From NCBI RefSeq assembly GCF_004364555.1, contig NZ_SOAM01000003.1, positions 1 through 64,000 on the forward strand: a stretch of 64,000 nt of DNA, written 5' to 3'. The notes under the pieces were generated by a model. That model saw only the letters and a list, made by a program, of their open reading frames with translations. It searched no databases and had not been told where the DNA came from. The DNA is from Amnibacterium kyonggiense (GTDB lineage: Bacteria; Actinomycetota; Actinomycetes; Actinomycetales; Microbacteriaceae). Position 1 is the first letter of the stretch, and each line of letters starts with the position of its first letter. The position numbers were made by a program, and so were the translations under genes. Positions 46,177 to 55,355 of this stretch are shown piece by piece.

Positions 46177-49080
46177 CTACGCCCGGTCGGTGAGGTTCCA
46201 GGCGTCCTCCGAGTCCTCGGAGGGCGCGTCGTCGTCGAAGTAGTCGAGGGCGACCTTGCCGCCGCCGCCGGCCGAGGCGCCGTTGCCCGGCATCCCCCGG
46301 ATCTGGGCGAGCGTGTCCGCGAGCTGGTCGGCGGAGACGAGCACGTCGCGCGCCTTCGACCCCTCGGACGGACCGACGATCTTCCGCGACTCCATGAGGT
46401 CCATCAGGCGGCCGGCCTTCGCGAACCCGACGCGGAGCTTGCGCTGGAGCATCGACGTCGAACCGAACTGCGTGGTGACGACCTGCTCGACGGCCGCGAG
46501 CAGGAGCTCCATGTCGTCGCCGATGTCGCCGTCGATCTCCTTCGCCGGCGCGACCTCCGCGACGTCCTCGCGGTAGTCGGGGCGAGCCTGGTTCTTGACG
46601 TGCTGGACGACCGCGGCGATCTCGGACTCGTTCACCCAGGCGCCCTGGATGCGCATCGGGTTGGCGGACCCCATCGGCAGGAAGAGGCCGTCACCCTGGC
46701 CGAGCAGCTTGTCGGCGCCGACCTTGTCGAGGATGACGCGACTGTCGGTCGCGGAGCTCACGGCGAACGCGAGGCGGCTCGGCACGTTGGCCTTGATCAG
46801 GCCGGTGACGACGTCGACGGACGGACGCTGCGTCGCGAGCACCAGGTGGATGCCGGCGGCGCGGGCGAGCTGCGTGATGCGGACGATCGAGTCCTCCACG
46901 TCGCGCGGCGCGACCATCATCAGGTCCGCGAGCTCGTCGACCACGACGAGCAGGTACGGGTACTTCGAGAGCTTGCGCTTCGAGTCCGCGGGCAGGCGGA
47001 TCTCGCCGTTCTCGATGGCGCGGTTGAAGTCGTCGATGTGCCGGAAGCCGAACGACGACAGGTCGTCGTACCGCATGTCCATCTCCTTGACGACCCACTG
47101 CAGCGCCTCCGCCGCCTTCTTCGGGTTCGTGATGATGGGGGTGATGAGGTGCGGGACGCCCTCGTACGCGGTGAGCTCGACCCGCTTCGGGTCGACCATC
47201 ACCATGCGCACCTCGGACGGCGTCGCCCGCATGAGCAGGCTCGTGATCATCGAGTTCACGAACGACGACTTGCCCGCGCCGGTGGCGCCGGCGACGAGGA
47301 GGTGGGGCATCTTCGCGAGGTTCGCGACGACGTGCCCGCCCTCGACGTCCTTGCCGATGCCGATCGTCATCGGGTGCGACGACTTCCGCGCCGGGCCCGA
47401 GCGGAGGATGTCGCCGAGGCTGACGATCTCCTTGTCCTCGTTCGGGATCTCGATGCCGATCGCGCTCTTGCCCGGGATGGGCGAGAGGATGCGCACCTCG
47501 TTCGACGCGACGGCGTACGACAGGTTCTTCGCGAGCGCGGTGACCTTCTCGACCTTGACGCCCGGGTTCAGCTCGACCTCGTACCGCGTGACGGTCGGCC
47601 CGCGCATGTAGTCCGTCGCCCGGGCGTCGACCTTGAACTCGTCGAGGACGCTCTGGATCGACGCCTTGATGCGCTCGTTCGCCTCGGTCTTCGCCTTCGG
47701 CACGGAACCGGCGGAGAGCACGTGCTCGGGGGGCAGCCGGTAGGCGCCCGCCGGCGCCTGCGCCTGGTAGGCCGCCTGCTCCTCCTCGAGCTCCTCCTCG
47801 GTCATCGCTGCGGTGTCCTGCGCCGGAGCGACGATCGGCGACGCCGCCGGGGCGGCGGGCTGCGCCACGACCGGGGCGGTGCGCGGCGCCTCGGTGCGGC
47901 CGGACGCGAGCTCGTCGAGGGTGAGGAACTCGAAGTCGCCGTCGTCCTCCGCGGGCTCCGCCGGGGCGGCACCCGCCTGCCCGACGAACGGGTTCCCGGT
48001 GGCGGAGGACGGCGTGGCCGACTCCGACTCGACGCCCACGACCGCGGCGGTGCCGGTGGCGTCGATGATCGGCGAGTCGTAGGCGGGGTCGCCCTCGCGG
48101 ACCGGCTCGTCGACGACGACCTCCGCCTCCGCCTGCTTCCGGCTGCCGGGCCACCAGCGACGGCGCTCGCCGCGCGCCGGCTCCTCGCTCTCCTCGAGAC
48201 CGAGCGCGGCGAGGTCCGCGCCGTGCAGGTCGTCGCCGACGGCGTCGGGCGCCGCCGGCAGCGCCTTCGCGCCGCGCTTCGCCTTCGGGGCCGGTTCCGC
48301 CGCGGGCTCGGCCGCGGCCGTCTGGCCGCCGGTGTCGAACAGGTAGGCGTGGAGGTCGCGGAGGCGCTGCGGCAGCCGGTTCGGCGGGGTCTTCGTCAGG
48401 ACGAAGAGGCTCAGCGCGAGGACGACGCCCGCGATCGCGGCGGGCAGCGCCGGGTTGCCCCCGGCGAGGGCCTCGAGCGGCGTCACGACGAGCCAGCCGG
48501 CGACGCCGCCGCCCGCGGCGAGCTGCTGGAGGTGCTCCGGCTGGGGGTTCTTCGCGACCACCTGCGCGATCGCCGCCGAGGAGACGACGAGCATCGCGGA
48601 CCCGACGCCGATCCGGCCGTTGTCGTGGACGGTCGCCGGGTGGCGGAACAGCCAGAGCGCGAGCAGCGCCATGAAGACCGGCAGCCCCACCGTGATCGTG
48701 CCGAAGAGGCCGCCGAACGTGTACAGGTGCACGGCCTGGGCGATCGCGTTCGAGCGGAAGAACCACTCGACCACGCCGCCGACGACGGCGAGCACGAGCA
48801 GCAGGAAGGGCACGCCGTCGCGGCGCTGCTCCTTCTGCAGCGTCTCGGGGCCGAACGTCCGCGCCGCCCCGCCCGCGACGTGCGCGAGGCCGAGGTAGGC
48901 CCGCGTCGCCATCGTGTCCTGCTCCTGCGGGGTGATCACCTTCGTCCGGCTGCTCGCGCGGCCGGTCGTCCCCGCCCTGGGCGTCGACGAGCGGCCGGAA
49001 CCGGCCCGCGCACGCGTCGCGGTCCCCGCGCTCCGGGCGGTGGTCGCCCGGGCAGCGTCCTTCCCCCTGGGTGCAGCCAT
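46177..49080 (-). CDS. ftsK: DNA translocase FtsK/SpoIIIE
   Basis: Septum-located motor that moves chromosome ends during division. 967 residues from ATG 49080. A basic N-terminal segment (1-60) precedes about five membrane helices (about 91-230), then an acidic, Ala/Pro-rich linker (about 250-450), the alpha/beta motor with Walker A GATGAGKS (598-605) and [10 protein letters not shown] (Walker B), and a C-terminal gamma winged helix (about 870-940, [19 protein letters not shown]) that reads KOPS sites. The start is supported by TAGCCT seven bases upstream. Confidence 0.96.
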   Translation of the reverse strand: MAAPRGKDAARATTARSAGTATRARAGSGRSSTPRAGTTGRASSRTKVITPQEQDTMATRAYLGLAHVAGGAARTFGPETLQKEQRRDGVPFLLLVLAVVGGVVEWFFRSNAIAQAVHLYTFGGLFGTITVGLPVFMALLALWLFRHPATVHDNGRIGVGSAMLVVSSAAIAQVVAKNPQPEHLQQLAAGGGVAGWLVVTPLEALAGGNPALPAAIAGVVLALSLFVLTKTPPNRLPQRLRDLHAYLFDTGGQTAAAEPAAEPAPKAKRGAKALPAAPDAVGDDLHGADLAALGLEESEEPARGERRRWWPGSRKQAEAEVVVDEPVREGDPAYDSPIIDATGTAAVVGVESESATPSSATGNPFVGQAGAAPAEPAEDDGDFEFLTLDELASGRTEAPRTAPVVAQPAAPAASPIVAPAQDTAAMTEEELEEEQAAYQAQAPAGAYRLPPEHVLSAGSVPKAKTEANERIKASIQSVLDEFKVDARATDYMRGPTVTRYEVELNPGVKVEKVTALAKNLSYAVASNEVRILSPIPGKSAIGIEIPNEDKEIVSLGDILRSGPARKSSHPMTIGIGKDVEGGHVVANLAKMPHLLVAGATGAGKSSFVNSMITSLLMRATPSEVRMVMVDPKRVELTAYEGVPHLITPIITNPKKAAEALQWVVKEMDMRYDDLSSFGFRHIDDFNRAIENGEIRLPADSKRKLSKYPYLLVVVDELADLMMVAPRDVEDSIVRITQLARAAGIHLVLATQRPSVDVVTGLIKANVPSRLAFAVSSATDSRVILDKVGADKLLGQGDGLFLPMGSANPMRIQGAWVNESEIAAVVQHVKNQARPDYREDVAEVAPAKEIDGDIGDDMELLLAAVEQVVTTQFGSTSMLQRKLRVGFAKAGRLMDLMESRKIVGPSEGSKARDVLVSADQLADTLAQIRGMPGNGASAGGGGKVALDYFDDDAPSEDSEDAWNLTDRA

Positions 49081-49087
49081 GCGGTCC

Positions 49088-49093
49088 AGGCTA
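49088..49093 (-). promoter_or_regulatory. -10 box of leaderless ftsK
   Basis: TAGCCT on the minus strand ends seven bases before ATG 49080. Confidence 0.5.
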
Positions 49094-49144
49094 GGTCGGT
49101 GCGCCGACCGCACCGGGGAGGCGCCCGCCCCCTGATCGGGGGTG

Positions 49145-49633
49145 TCAGCGGAGGGCGCGGACCATCGTGTCGGCGTCCGCGCCGGACTCGACGACGACGA
49201 ACCCCTCGCTGCGGTAGAGCCGCTCGGCGAAGTTCGCGCGCTCGACGCTCAGGCTGACGCGCTGGTGCCCGGACTCGCGGGCGAGGTCGCACGCCGCCTC
49301 GAGCAGCGCCCGGCCGACGCCGCGCGCCCGCCACATCGGCCGGACCCCGAGCGTGAGCTCCGGCACCCCGCTCGCGACGAACCCGTGGCCCGCGTCGTTC
49401 CGGGGCAGCACGCGGTACCAGCACGCGCCGATCGACTCCCCCGAGTCGTCCACCGCGACGACGCCGTCGTCCGCCGGGCGCTTCCAGCCGCGGGCGTAGC
49501 GCATCACGGCCGGGTCGGCGAGGAGGTCGGCCTTCGGCCGCACCCGGTCCGGATGCCGGTTCGCGGCCTCGCACGCCATCTCGACGAGGAACGACGCGTC
49601 GGCCCGCGTCGCGCGACGGATGCGGTACGCCAC
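49145..49633 (-). CDS. GNAT-family N-acetyltransferase
   Basis: 162 residues. [20 protein letters not shown] (about 94-113) contains the acetyl-CoA loop, and [19 protein letters not shown] (about 131-149) the terminal strand-helix. Substrate unknown. GTG start with a strong GGAGGGGG before it; a TACGAT -10 box stands about 25 bases upstream. Confidence 0.85.
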   Translation of the reverse strand: MAYRIRRATRADASFLVEMACEAANRHPDRVRPKADLLADPAVMRYARGWKRPADDGVVAVDDSGESIGACWYRVLPRNDAGHGFVASGVPELTLGVRPMWRARGVGRALLEAACDLARESGHQRVSLSVERANFAERLYRSEGFVVVESGADADTMVRALR

Positions 49634-49657
49634 GACGACCCCCTCCGCGAGGGAGCC

Positions 49658-49663
49658 ATCGTA
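49658..49663 (-). promoter_or_regulatory. -10 box upstream of GNAT gene
   Basis: TACGAT on the minus strand. Unlike most genes here it is followed by a leader of about 17 bases with a clear ribosome-binding site. Confidence 0.4.
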
Positions 49664-49681
49664 TCGGCGTGCGGACCGCGG

Positions 49682-50182
49682 TCAGGCGGGGGCGCCCTCC
49701 TCCGCGAGGATGCCGTCGATCTGCCCCATCGCCTGCTGCAGCCCCTCCTCCATGCCCATGTCGAGCATCTGCTGCAGCTGCTCCGTCGACCGGAACGTCG
49801 TGACGAGCGCGACGCGGGTCCCGCCGTCGGTCGGGGTGAGCGTCGCCGCCATGCGCGACCACCCGGCCCGCTCGTCGGGGTTCCCGTCCGCGTCCGCGAA
49901 GGCGTCCTCGAGCTCGAAGGAGCGCGGCTCGTCGACCGCGAGGATCCGCCAGACGCCGTGCGCCTGCTCGCCGTCCGGGCCGGCCATGAAGTAATGGGAA
50001 CCGCCGCCAGGCGTGAAGTCATGCCGGAGGAAGGTCGCGGGCCAGCCGGGAGGACCCCAGTGGCGCTGGACCTGCTCCGCCTCGGCGTACAGGCGCCAGA
50101 CCCGCTCGACGGGGGCGGCGAACTGCGCGGTGACGGTCATGGTGAGTCGGTCGAGGTCCTTCTCGACGTCGAGGACGGGCAC
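49682..50182 (-). CDS. SRPBCC/AHSA1-domain protein
   Basis: 166 residues with the AHSA1 (activator of Hsp90 ATPase-like) fold: FAAPVERVWRLYAEAEQVQRHWGPPGW (about 21-47), FTPGGGSHYFMAGPDG and VALVTTFRSTEQLQQMLDMGMEEGL. These small-ligand-binding proteins are often encoded after an ArsR gene, as here. Ligand unknown. GTG start two bases after the arsR stop. Confidence 0.9.
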   Translation of the reverse strand: MPVLDVEKDLDRLTMTVTAQFAAPVERVWRLYAEAEQVQRHWGPPGWPATFLRHDFTPGGGSHYFMAGPDGEQAHGVWRILAVDEPRSFELEDAFADADGNPDERAGWSRMAATLTPTDGGTRVALVTTFRSTEQLQQMLDMGMEEGLQQAMGQIDGILAEEGAPA

Positions 50183-50184
50183 GG

Positions 50185-50538
50185 TCACTCCTTCTGCTCG
50201 GTCGGGTCCTCCGCGAGGAGGCGGTCCATGGCTGCGATCCGGGTCCGCCAGAGCTCCTCGTACCGGCCGAGCAGCTCGCGGGCGAGCGCGATCCGCTCGG
50301 GCTCGGCCCGCACATGCTGCTCCCGGCCGGCGCGGTGCTTCGACACGAGCCCGGCCCGCTCGAGCACGCCGACGTGCTTCTGCACGGCCGGCAGACTCAT
50401 CGCGTACGCGCGCCCGAGCGTCGAGACCGACTGCTCCCGGCCGATCACCCGCTCGAGGATGTCCCGGCGGGTCGCGTCGGCGAGGGCGTGGAAGATCTGA
50501 TCGACCTCGGCCTGGCTCGGCACCGTTTCTACAACCAT
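50185..50538 (-). CDS. ArsR-family transcriptional regulator
   Basis: 117-residue winged helix protein: IFHALADATRRDILERVIG (about 15-33), LGRAYAMSLPAVQKHVGVLERAGLVSKHR (about 41-69). It lacks the CxC metal site of arsenic sensors, matching the ArsR proteins that accompany AHSA1 genes. The ATG at 50538 lies eight bases after a good promoter, and an operator-like palindrome covers the start codon, suggesting autorepression. Confidence 0.92.
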   Translation of the reverse strand: MVVETVPSQAEVDQIFHALADATRRDILERVIGREQSVSTLGRAYAMSLPAVQKHVGVLERAGLVSKHRAGREQHVRAEPERIALARELLGRYEELWRTRIAAMDRLLAEDPTEQKE

Positions 50539-50575
50539 CGGGTTGCAGATTACCCCTGGTCCGGATCGCCGACAA
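50529..50575 (-). promoter_or_regulatory. arsR promoter and operator
   Basis: On the minus strand TTGTCG (50570-50575), 17 bases, TAATCT (50547-50552). CTGCAACC (50541-50548 on the minus strand) and GGTTGTAG (50529-50536) form an inverted repeat with a four-base centre and one mismatch, spanning the transcription start and the ATG. Confidence 0.7.
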
Positions 50576-50610
50576 GCACCTGTTCGGCGAATCGGGATGC
50601 CAGGTCGTCG

Positions 50611-50647
50611 TGGTCTCGACACGGGCGCGGAGCGCCCGGCTCGACCA
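50611..50647. repeat. Interspersed palindrome (REP-like), copy 2
   Basis: TGGTCTCGA (50611-50619) and TCGACCA (50641-50647) flank GGGCGCGGAGCGCCC. Same ends and central GGA as the element at 44188-44222. It lies between the rnj stop and the arsR promoter and can serve as the rnj terminator. Confidence 0.6.
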
Positions 50648-50657
50648 CCGTGCACCG

Positions 50658-52334
50658 CTACGCGGAGACGACCACCGGAACGATCATCGGGCGACGGCGG
50701 TGCTTCGTGTTCACCCAGCGCCCGACCGTGCGGCGCACGACCTGCCGGTACGTGTGCAGGTCCTTCGTGCCGTTGGAGGCCGCGTCGCGGAGCGCCTCGA
50801 CGATCTGCGGGCGGACCTTCTCGAACACCTCGTCGTCCTCGGCGAAGCCGCGGGCGTGGATCTCCGGGCCGACGACGCAGCGACCGGTGGCGGGGTCGAT
50901 CGCGACGAAGATCGAGATGAACCCCTCCTCCGCGAGGATGCGCCGGTCCTTCAGATCCGCGTCCGTGATCTCGCCGACGCTCGAGCCGTCGACGTAGACG
51001 AAGCCGAGGTCGTACTGCCCGGCCACCGTGGGCACGCCGGCCCTCAGGTCGACGGCCGTGCCGTTCTCCGCGATGATCACGCGGTCCTCCGGCACGCCGG
51101 TGTCCTTCGCGATCTGCGCGTTCGCGACCTGGTGCCGGATCTCGCCGTGCACCGGCATGGCGCCCTTCGGCTTCAGGATGTTGTACGCGTACATCAGCTC
51201 CCCCGCTGCGGCGTGGCCGGAGACGTGGACCTTCGCGTTGCCCTTGTGGACGACGGTCGCGCCGAGCTTCGTGAGGCCGTTGATGACGCGGTAGACGGAG
51301 TTCTCGTTGCCCGGGATCAGGCTCGAGGCGAGGATCACCGTGTCGCCCTCCCCGATCTCGATCGAGTGCTCCATGTTCGCCATCCGGGACAGGACGGCCA
51401 TCGGCTCGCCCTGGCTGCCGGTGGACATGTAGACGATCCGGTCGTCGGGCAGCTTCGCCGCCTGCTTCAGATCGACGAGCACGTCCTGCGGCACCTTCAG
51501 GTGGCCGAGGTCCGCGGCGATGCCCATGTTGCGGACCATGCTGCGGCCGAGCAGGGCGACCTTCCGGCCGTTCTTGTGGGCCGCGTCGAGCACCTGCTGC
51601 ACGCGGTGGACGTGGGACGAGAAGCTCGCGATGACCACGCGGCGCGGCGCGCGGCGGATCACGTCGTCGAGCACCGGGCCGATCGAGCGCTCGAGCGGGG
51701 TGAAGCCCGGCACGTCCGCGTTCGTCGAGTCCGCGAGGAACAGGTCGATGCCCTGCTCGCCGAGCCGCGCGAACGCACGGAGGTCCGTCAGCCGGTCGTC
51801 GAGCGGCAGCTGGTCCATCTTGAAGTCGCCGGTGTGCAGGACGGAGCCGGCGGCGGTGCGGATGGCGACCGCGAGCGCGTCCGGGATGGAGTGGTTCACC
51901 GCGACGAACTCGAGGTCGAACGGGCCGAGCTGCTCCGTGCCGCCCTCCTTCACCACGTGCGTGTACGGCTTGATCCGGTGCTCCTGCAGCTTCGCCTCGA
52001 TGAAGGCGAGCGTCAGCGCCGAGCCGAGCAGCGGGATGTCCCGCTTCAGGCGGAGCAGGTAGGGCACGGCGCCGATGTGGTCCTCGTGGCCGTGCGTCAG
52101 CACGACGGCGACGACGTCGTCGAGCCGGTCCCGGATCGGGGCGAAGTCCGGGAGGATCAGGTCGACGCCCGGCTGGTCCGTCTCCGGGAACAGCACGCCG
52201 CAGTCGACGATCAGCAGCTTGCCGTCGATCTCGAAGACGGTCATGTTCCGGCCGACCTCGCCGAGCCCGCCGAGCGGGAGGATGCGGAGGGTGCCGCGAT
52301 CGACCGGACGGGGCTCCGGGAGCTGCTCGGCCAT
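50658..52334 (-). CDS. rnj: Ribonuclease J
   Basis: Metallo-beta-lactamase nuclease with 5' exonuclease and endonuclease activity on RNA. 558 residues. Zinc motif HGHEDH (81-86), further metal ligands in NHSIPDA and LHTGDFK, then the beta-CASP domain (LADSTNAD onward) with VHVSGHA and MPVHGE near the end of the core. It overlaps the dapA stop by one base (TGATG), a linkage conserved in actinobacteria. Confidence 0.97.
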   Translation of the reverse strand: MAEQLPEPRPVDRGTLRILPLGGLGEVGRNMTVFEIDGKLLIVDCGVLFPETDQPGVDLILPDFAPIRDRLDDVVAVVLTHGHEDHIGAVPYLLRLKRDIPLLGSALTLAFIEAKLQEHRIKPYTHVVKEGGTEQLGPFDLEFVAVNHSIPDALAVAIRTAAGSVLHTGDFKMDQLPLDDRLTDLRAFARLGEQGIDLFLADSTNADVPGFTPLERSIGPVLDDVIRRAPRRVVIASFSSHVHRVQQVLDAAHKNGRKVALLGRSMVRNMGIAADLGHLKVPQDVLVDLKQAAKLPDDRIVYMSTGSQGEPMAVLSRMANMEHSIEIGEGDTVILASSLIPGNENSVYRVINGLTKLGATVVHKGNAKVHVSGHAAAGELMYAYNILKPKGAMPVHGEIRHQVANAQIAKDTGVPEDRVIIAENGTAVDLRAGVPTVAGQYDLGFVYVDGSSVGEITDADLKDRRILAEEGFISIFVAIDPATGRCVVGPEIHARGFAEDDEVFEKVRPQIVEALRDAASNGTKDLHTYRQVVRRTVGRWVNTKHRRRPMIVPVVVSA

Positions 52335-53302
52335 CAGCGCGTCGTCCCGGCGACCTTGGGCAGGGCGCCGCCCGCCGCGGCGTTCCGGTCGGGCCGGAAG
52401 TTCTTGAAATCGGCTCCGGCCACGTCGTGCACCAGTGCCAGCTCGTCCTCGATCACGGCGGCCTCCGCCTCCTCAGGTCCTACGAGAGGCAGCCGCACGC
52501 GCGGACTGCCGATCCGGCCGAGGCCGTGGAGCACGTACTTCGCGGCGACGGTGCCGGGCACGTGGGTCATGATCGCGCGCACCAGCGGCTCGAGCAGGCG
52601 GTGCTGCGCGGTCGCGGTCGCGAGATCGCCCGCGTTCACCGCGTCGACGATCGTGCGGTACGGCGCGGCGGCGACGTTCGCCGTCACGCCGATGAGCCCC
52701 GAGGCGCCGATCGCGAGGTGCGGGAGCACGTTCGCGTCGTCCCCGGAGAAGTACAGGAGGTCCGTCTGGTTCAGGACGCGGCTGACCTCGCTGAAGTCGC
52801 CCTTCGCATCCTTGATGGCGACGATGTTCGGGTGCTTCGCGGCGCGGAGGATCGTCTCGTACCGGATCGGGACGCCCGTGCGGCCCGGGATGTCGTAGAG
52901 GATCACCGGCAGGTCGGTCGCGTCCGCGACCATCCGGAAGTGGGTGAGCAGGCCCGCCTGCGTCGGCTTGTTGTAGTACGGCGTGACGATCATCACGCCG
53001 TCCGCGGCGTGGGCGGACTTCTTGTAGAGCTCGATCGCGTGCGCCGTCTCGTTCGAGCCGCCGCCCTGGATGATCTTCGCCCGGCCCGCGGCCACGTCGC
53101 GGGCGACCTCGACCAGGCGCAGCTTCTCCGGGTCGGTCAGCGTGCTGGTCTCGCCGGTGGTGCCGGAGACGACGATGCCGTCGGCGCCCGCGGTGATCAC
53201 CGAGTCGATGTGCTTCTCCACCCCGGGCCAGTCCACCTCGCCGTCGGCGGTGAAGGGCGTGACCAGCGCGACGAGCACCTGGCCGAAGGGGTTCTCTGGC
53301 AC
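52334..53302 (-). CDS. dapA: 4-hydroxy-tetrahydrodipicolinate synthase
   Basis: Condenses pyruvate with aspartate semialdehyde to start the lysine/DAP branch. 322 residues from the GTG at 53302. The Schiff-base lysine is K164 (VAIKDAKGD); SGTTGE (46-51) and Y136 (LYDIPGRTG) complete the active site. TAGGCT ends eight bases before the GTG, which supports the start. A long open frame upstream is not part of the gene. Confidence 0.96.
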   Translation of the reverse strand: MPENPFGQVLVALVTPFTADGEVDWPGVEKHIDSVITAGADGIVVSGTTGETSTLTDPEKLRLVEVARDVAAGRAKIIQGGGSNETAHAIELYKKSAHAADGVMIVTPYYNKPTQAGLLTHFRMVADATDLPVILYDIPGRTGVPIRYETILRAAKHPNIVAIKDAKGDFSEVSRVLNQTDLLYFSGDDANVLPHLAIGASGLIGVTANVAAAPYRTIVDAVNAGDLATATAQHRLLEPLVRAIMTHVPGTVAAKYVLHGLGRIGSPRVRLPLVGPEEAEAAVIEDELALVHDVAGADFKNFRPDRNAAAGGALPKVAGTTR

Positions 53303-53310
53303 GGACCGGA

Positions 53311-53316
53311 AGCCTA
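53311..53316 (-). promoter_or_regulatory. -10 box upstream of dapA
   Basis: TAGGCT on the minus strand ends eight bases before the dapA GTG. Confidence 0.45.
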
Positions 53317-53378
53317 CCGGGCGGCACCGGACCTGTTCTCGCCGCGCGAGCACAGGGCGCTGCACGGATGGGCGCTGC

Positions 53379-53459
53379 ACGGATGAAGGAGTTCGTCGAG
53401 CCGACCCGCGCGCACGCCGCCTCCGACGCCTCCCCTGCCCGCCGATCTCCTTCATCCGT
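53379..53459. repeat. Inverted repeat on left side of DUF559 gene
   Basis: ACGGATGAAGGAG (53379-53391) and CTCCTTCATCCGT (53447-53459) are perfect complements with 55 bases between. The region lies between divergent genes, so it is not a simple terminator. It resembles the repeat at 54478-54571. The left arm follows two direct copies of GGCGCTGCACGGATG-like sequence (53357-53385). Confidence 0.7.
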
Positions 53460-53569
53460 TCGGGGAGAGCCCGTCGTCCGCTCCTCCACAGGCCGGATCC
53501 GGGCGGTCGTCGCGTCGGAGGGCGGGATCCGGCCGATCGCCGTGTCGCGATCGTGGACCGTGTCCGCCC

Positions 53570-54439
53570 GTGACACCGATGCAGCAGGTCATCCATGACC
53601 GAGGCGGCCTCGCCGCCGCGTACGAGCTCCGCGGCGCGCTGCGGGTCAGCGCGGTCGCGATCACGGCCGCGGTGCAGGCCGGCGACGTCATCCGGGTGCG
53701 GCAGGGCTGGTACGGCAATCCGTGGCTCGAGATCACGGAGCAGCACGCGGCCAGGGTCGGCGGCCAGCTCGCCTGCTCGAGCGCCGCGAAGCGACTCGGG
53801 ATGTGGGAGCCGGTCATCCGTGCCCTCCACGTCTGCGTGCCGGTCAACGCGGCCCGGCTGCGCTCCCCGACGAGCTACCGGACGCACCTCGCGGACGACG
53901 GGAGGGTCCTGGTGCACTGGACGGGGCTCGACCCCTGCGGTACGCGGACGCTCGTCTCGCCCGAGCGGTGCATCCGGCAGGTCGCCGCCTGCGAGGCGCC
54001 GGAGGTCGCGCTGGCCGTCGCAGAGTCAGCGCTCCAGGCGGGCGTGCTCTCCCCGGACGCGTGGGACGCCGCCCTCCTGGACTTCCCGCCGCACGTGCGG
54101 CGCCTGCTGTCCCGGGCCGGCTGGGGATCCGAGAGCGGCACGGAGAGCGTGTTCCGCTACCGCATCGCGAAGGCCGGTGTGTCGCTGCGGAAGCAGGTGT
54201 GGATCCCGACCATCGGCAGGGTCGACTGCCTGATCGGCGAGCGCCTCGTCATCGAGCTCGACAGCCGGCGCTTCCATCGGGACGCCGCTGCGGACCGGGC
54301 CCGCGACGCTCGACTCTCCGCCCTCGGCTACCGCGTGCTCCGCTTCATGTACGAGCACGTGATGGACGACTGGCCGATGGTCGAGGCCGCGGTCCTCGCT
54401 GCCATCGCGCGAGGCGACCACCTCGCGCCCGCAGCCTGA
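53570..54439 (+). CDS. AbiEi-like / DUF559 protein
   Basis: 289 residues. The N-terminal part (about 1-60, QVIHDRGGLAAAYELRGALRVS) matches the antitoxin AbiEi-type winged helix domain. The C-terminal part (about 185-285) resembles DUF559/Vsr-like PD-(D/E)XK nucleases: ESVFRYRIAKAG, then RVDCLIGERLVIELDSRRFH and a final RVLRFMYEHV strand. Genes like this are common and often single in Microbacteriaceae; no AbiEii toxin partner is next to it. Function unknown. GTG 53570 or ATG 53579 may be the start. It is flanked by two related inverted repeats. Confidence 0.75.
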   Translation: MTPMQQVIHDRGGLAAAYELRGALRVSAVAITAAVQAGDVIRVRQGWYGNPWLEITEQHAARVGGQLACSSAAKRLGMWEPVIRALHVCVPVNAARLRSPTSYRTHLADDGRVLVHWTGLDPCGTRTLVSPERCIRQVAACEAPEVALAVAESALQAGVLSPDAWDAALLDFPPHVRRLLSRAGWGSESGTESVFRYRIAKAGVSLRKQVWIPTIGRVDCLIGERLVIELDSRRFHRDAAADRARDARLSALGYRVLRFMYEHVMDDWPMVEAAVLAAIARGDHLAPAA

Positions 54440-54477
54440 TCGCGCCCGCCATGCGCTCCCCGGAGCGCGGCTGACTT

Positions 54478-54571
54478 CACGAATGAAGGAGATCGCCGCC
54501 TGGTCGAGCGAGCGAGCCGCGCGATCCGGCGGGAGCGCGAGTCGCGCGCTCCGCGATCTCCTTCATTCGTG
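54478..54571. repeat. Inverted repeat on right side of DUF559 gene
   Basis: CACGAATGAAGGAGATCGC (54478-54496) and its exact complement (54553-54571) are 19-base arms with 56 bases between. The right arm matches the right arm of the 53379-53459 repeat at 16 of 19 positions. It lies between convergent genes and probably also stops transcription. Confidence 0.75.
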
Positions 54572-54579
54572 CAGTGGGG

Positions 54580-55311
54580 CTAGGGGGCGACGCGGCCGTT
54601 CGCCGTGAAGGCGGCGTGCGTGGCCGGCATCAGGGTCGCCCACCGCGTCTCCATCGCCTCGGCGACGAGCTCGATCTCGCGCTGGGGGAAGGACGGGACG
54701 GTCGCCTCGGGGTGCTTCGTCCGCAGCGAGATGAAGTTCATCAGGCTGCGGGCGTTCATCGTCACGTACATCGAGGAGTAGAGGTTCAGCGGCAGGACGA
54801 CGCGCGCGACCTCCCGGGCGACGCCCGCATCGAGCATGCGGCGGTACGCGTCGTAGGCGGCGACCGACTGCTCGCGGACGGCCTGCTGCACCAGCGCGTG
54901 CTGCTCCTCCGTGCCGGGCAGGAACTCGTACGCCCCCGGCTTGCCGACCTGGACGAGGTTCCGCGTCGCGGCCGGGACGTAGAAGACCGGCTGCAGCTCG
55001 CGGTAGCGGCCCGACTCCTCGTTGTAGGAGGCGATCCGGTGCCGCATGAACTCGCGGAACACGAAGATCGGCGCCTGCACGTAGAAGGTCATCGAGTTGT
55101 GCTCGAACGGCGAGCCGTGCCGGTCGCGCATCAGGTAGTTGATGAGCCCCCGGTCGCGCTTCGCGAGGTCCCCCTCCTCCTCCGTCGACTCGAGCGACTG
55201 CTCCCCCAGCGTGGACACGCGGGCGGCGAAGAGCACGTCGGCGTCGCGGGCGGCGGAGCGCACGAGCTCCACGGTCATCTCGGATCGGAACTCGGGTTCG
55301 GTCGCAGTCAC
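54580..55311 (-). CDS. thyX: FAD-dependent thymidylate synthase
   Basis: Makes dTMP from dUMP using FAD and NADPH. 243 residues from GTG 55311. The ThyX motif RHRX7S is R90-S100 (RHRIASYNEES), followed by GRYRELQPVFY. SPFEHNSMTFYV (67-78) and ARVVLPLNLYSSMYVTMNARSLMNF are also conserved. The start is set by TACCGT seven bases upstream; earlier in-frame start codons overlap the promoter. Confidence 0.96.
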   Translation of the reverse strand: MTATEPEFRSEMTVELVRSAARDADVLFAARVSTLGEQSLESTEEEGDLAKRDRGLINYLMRDRHGSPFEHNSMTFYVQAPIFVFREFMRHRIASYNEESGRYRELQPVFYVPAATRNLVQVGKPGAYEFLPGTEEQHALVQQAVREQSVAAYDAYRRMLDAGVAREVARVVLPLNLYSSMYVTMNARSLMNFISLRTKHPEATVPSFPQREIELVAEAMETRWATLMPATHAAFTANGRVAP

Positions 55312-55318
55312 GGCCGCT

Positions 55319-55348
55319 ACGGTAGCGACGGGCGACGACACCTACGCT
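55319..55348. promoter_or_regulatory. Divergent -10 boxes for thyX and the thioredoxin-like gene
   Basis: TACCGT on the minus strand (55319-55324) ends seven bases before the thyX GTG. TACGCT on the plus strand (55343-55348) ends seven bases before the GTG at 55356. Only 44 bases separate the two start codons, so both mRNAs are likely leaderless and their polymerases would compete. Confidence 0.6.
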
Positions 55349-55355
55349 CTCCCCC

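Noticed and set aside
53570-54439. Complete AbiE toxin-antitoxin system
   Set aside because: Only an AbiEi-like N-terminal domain is visible and no AbiEii nucleotidyltransferase gene is adjacent; described instead as an orphan DUF559-type protein.
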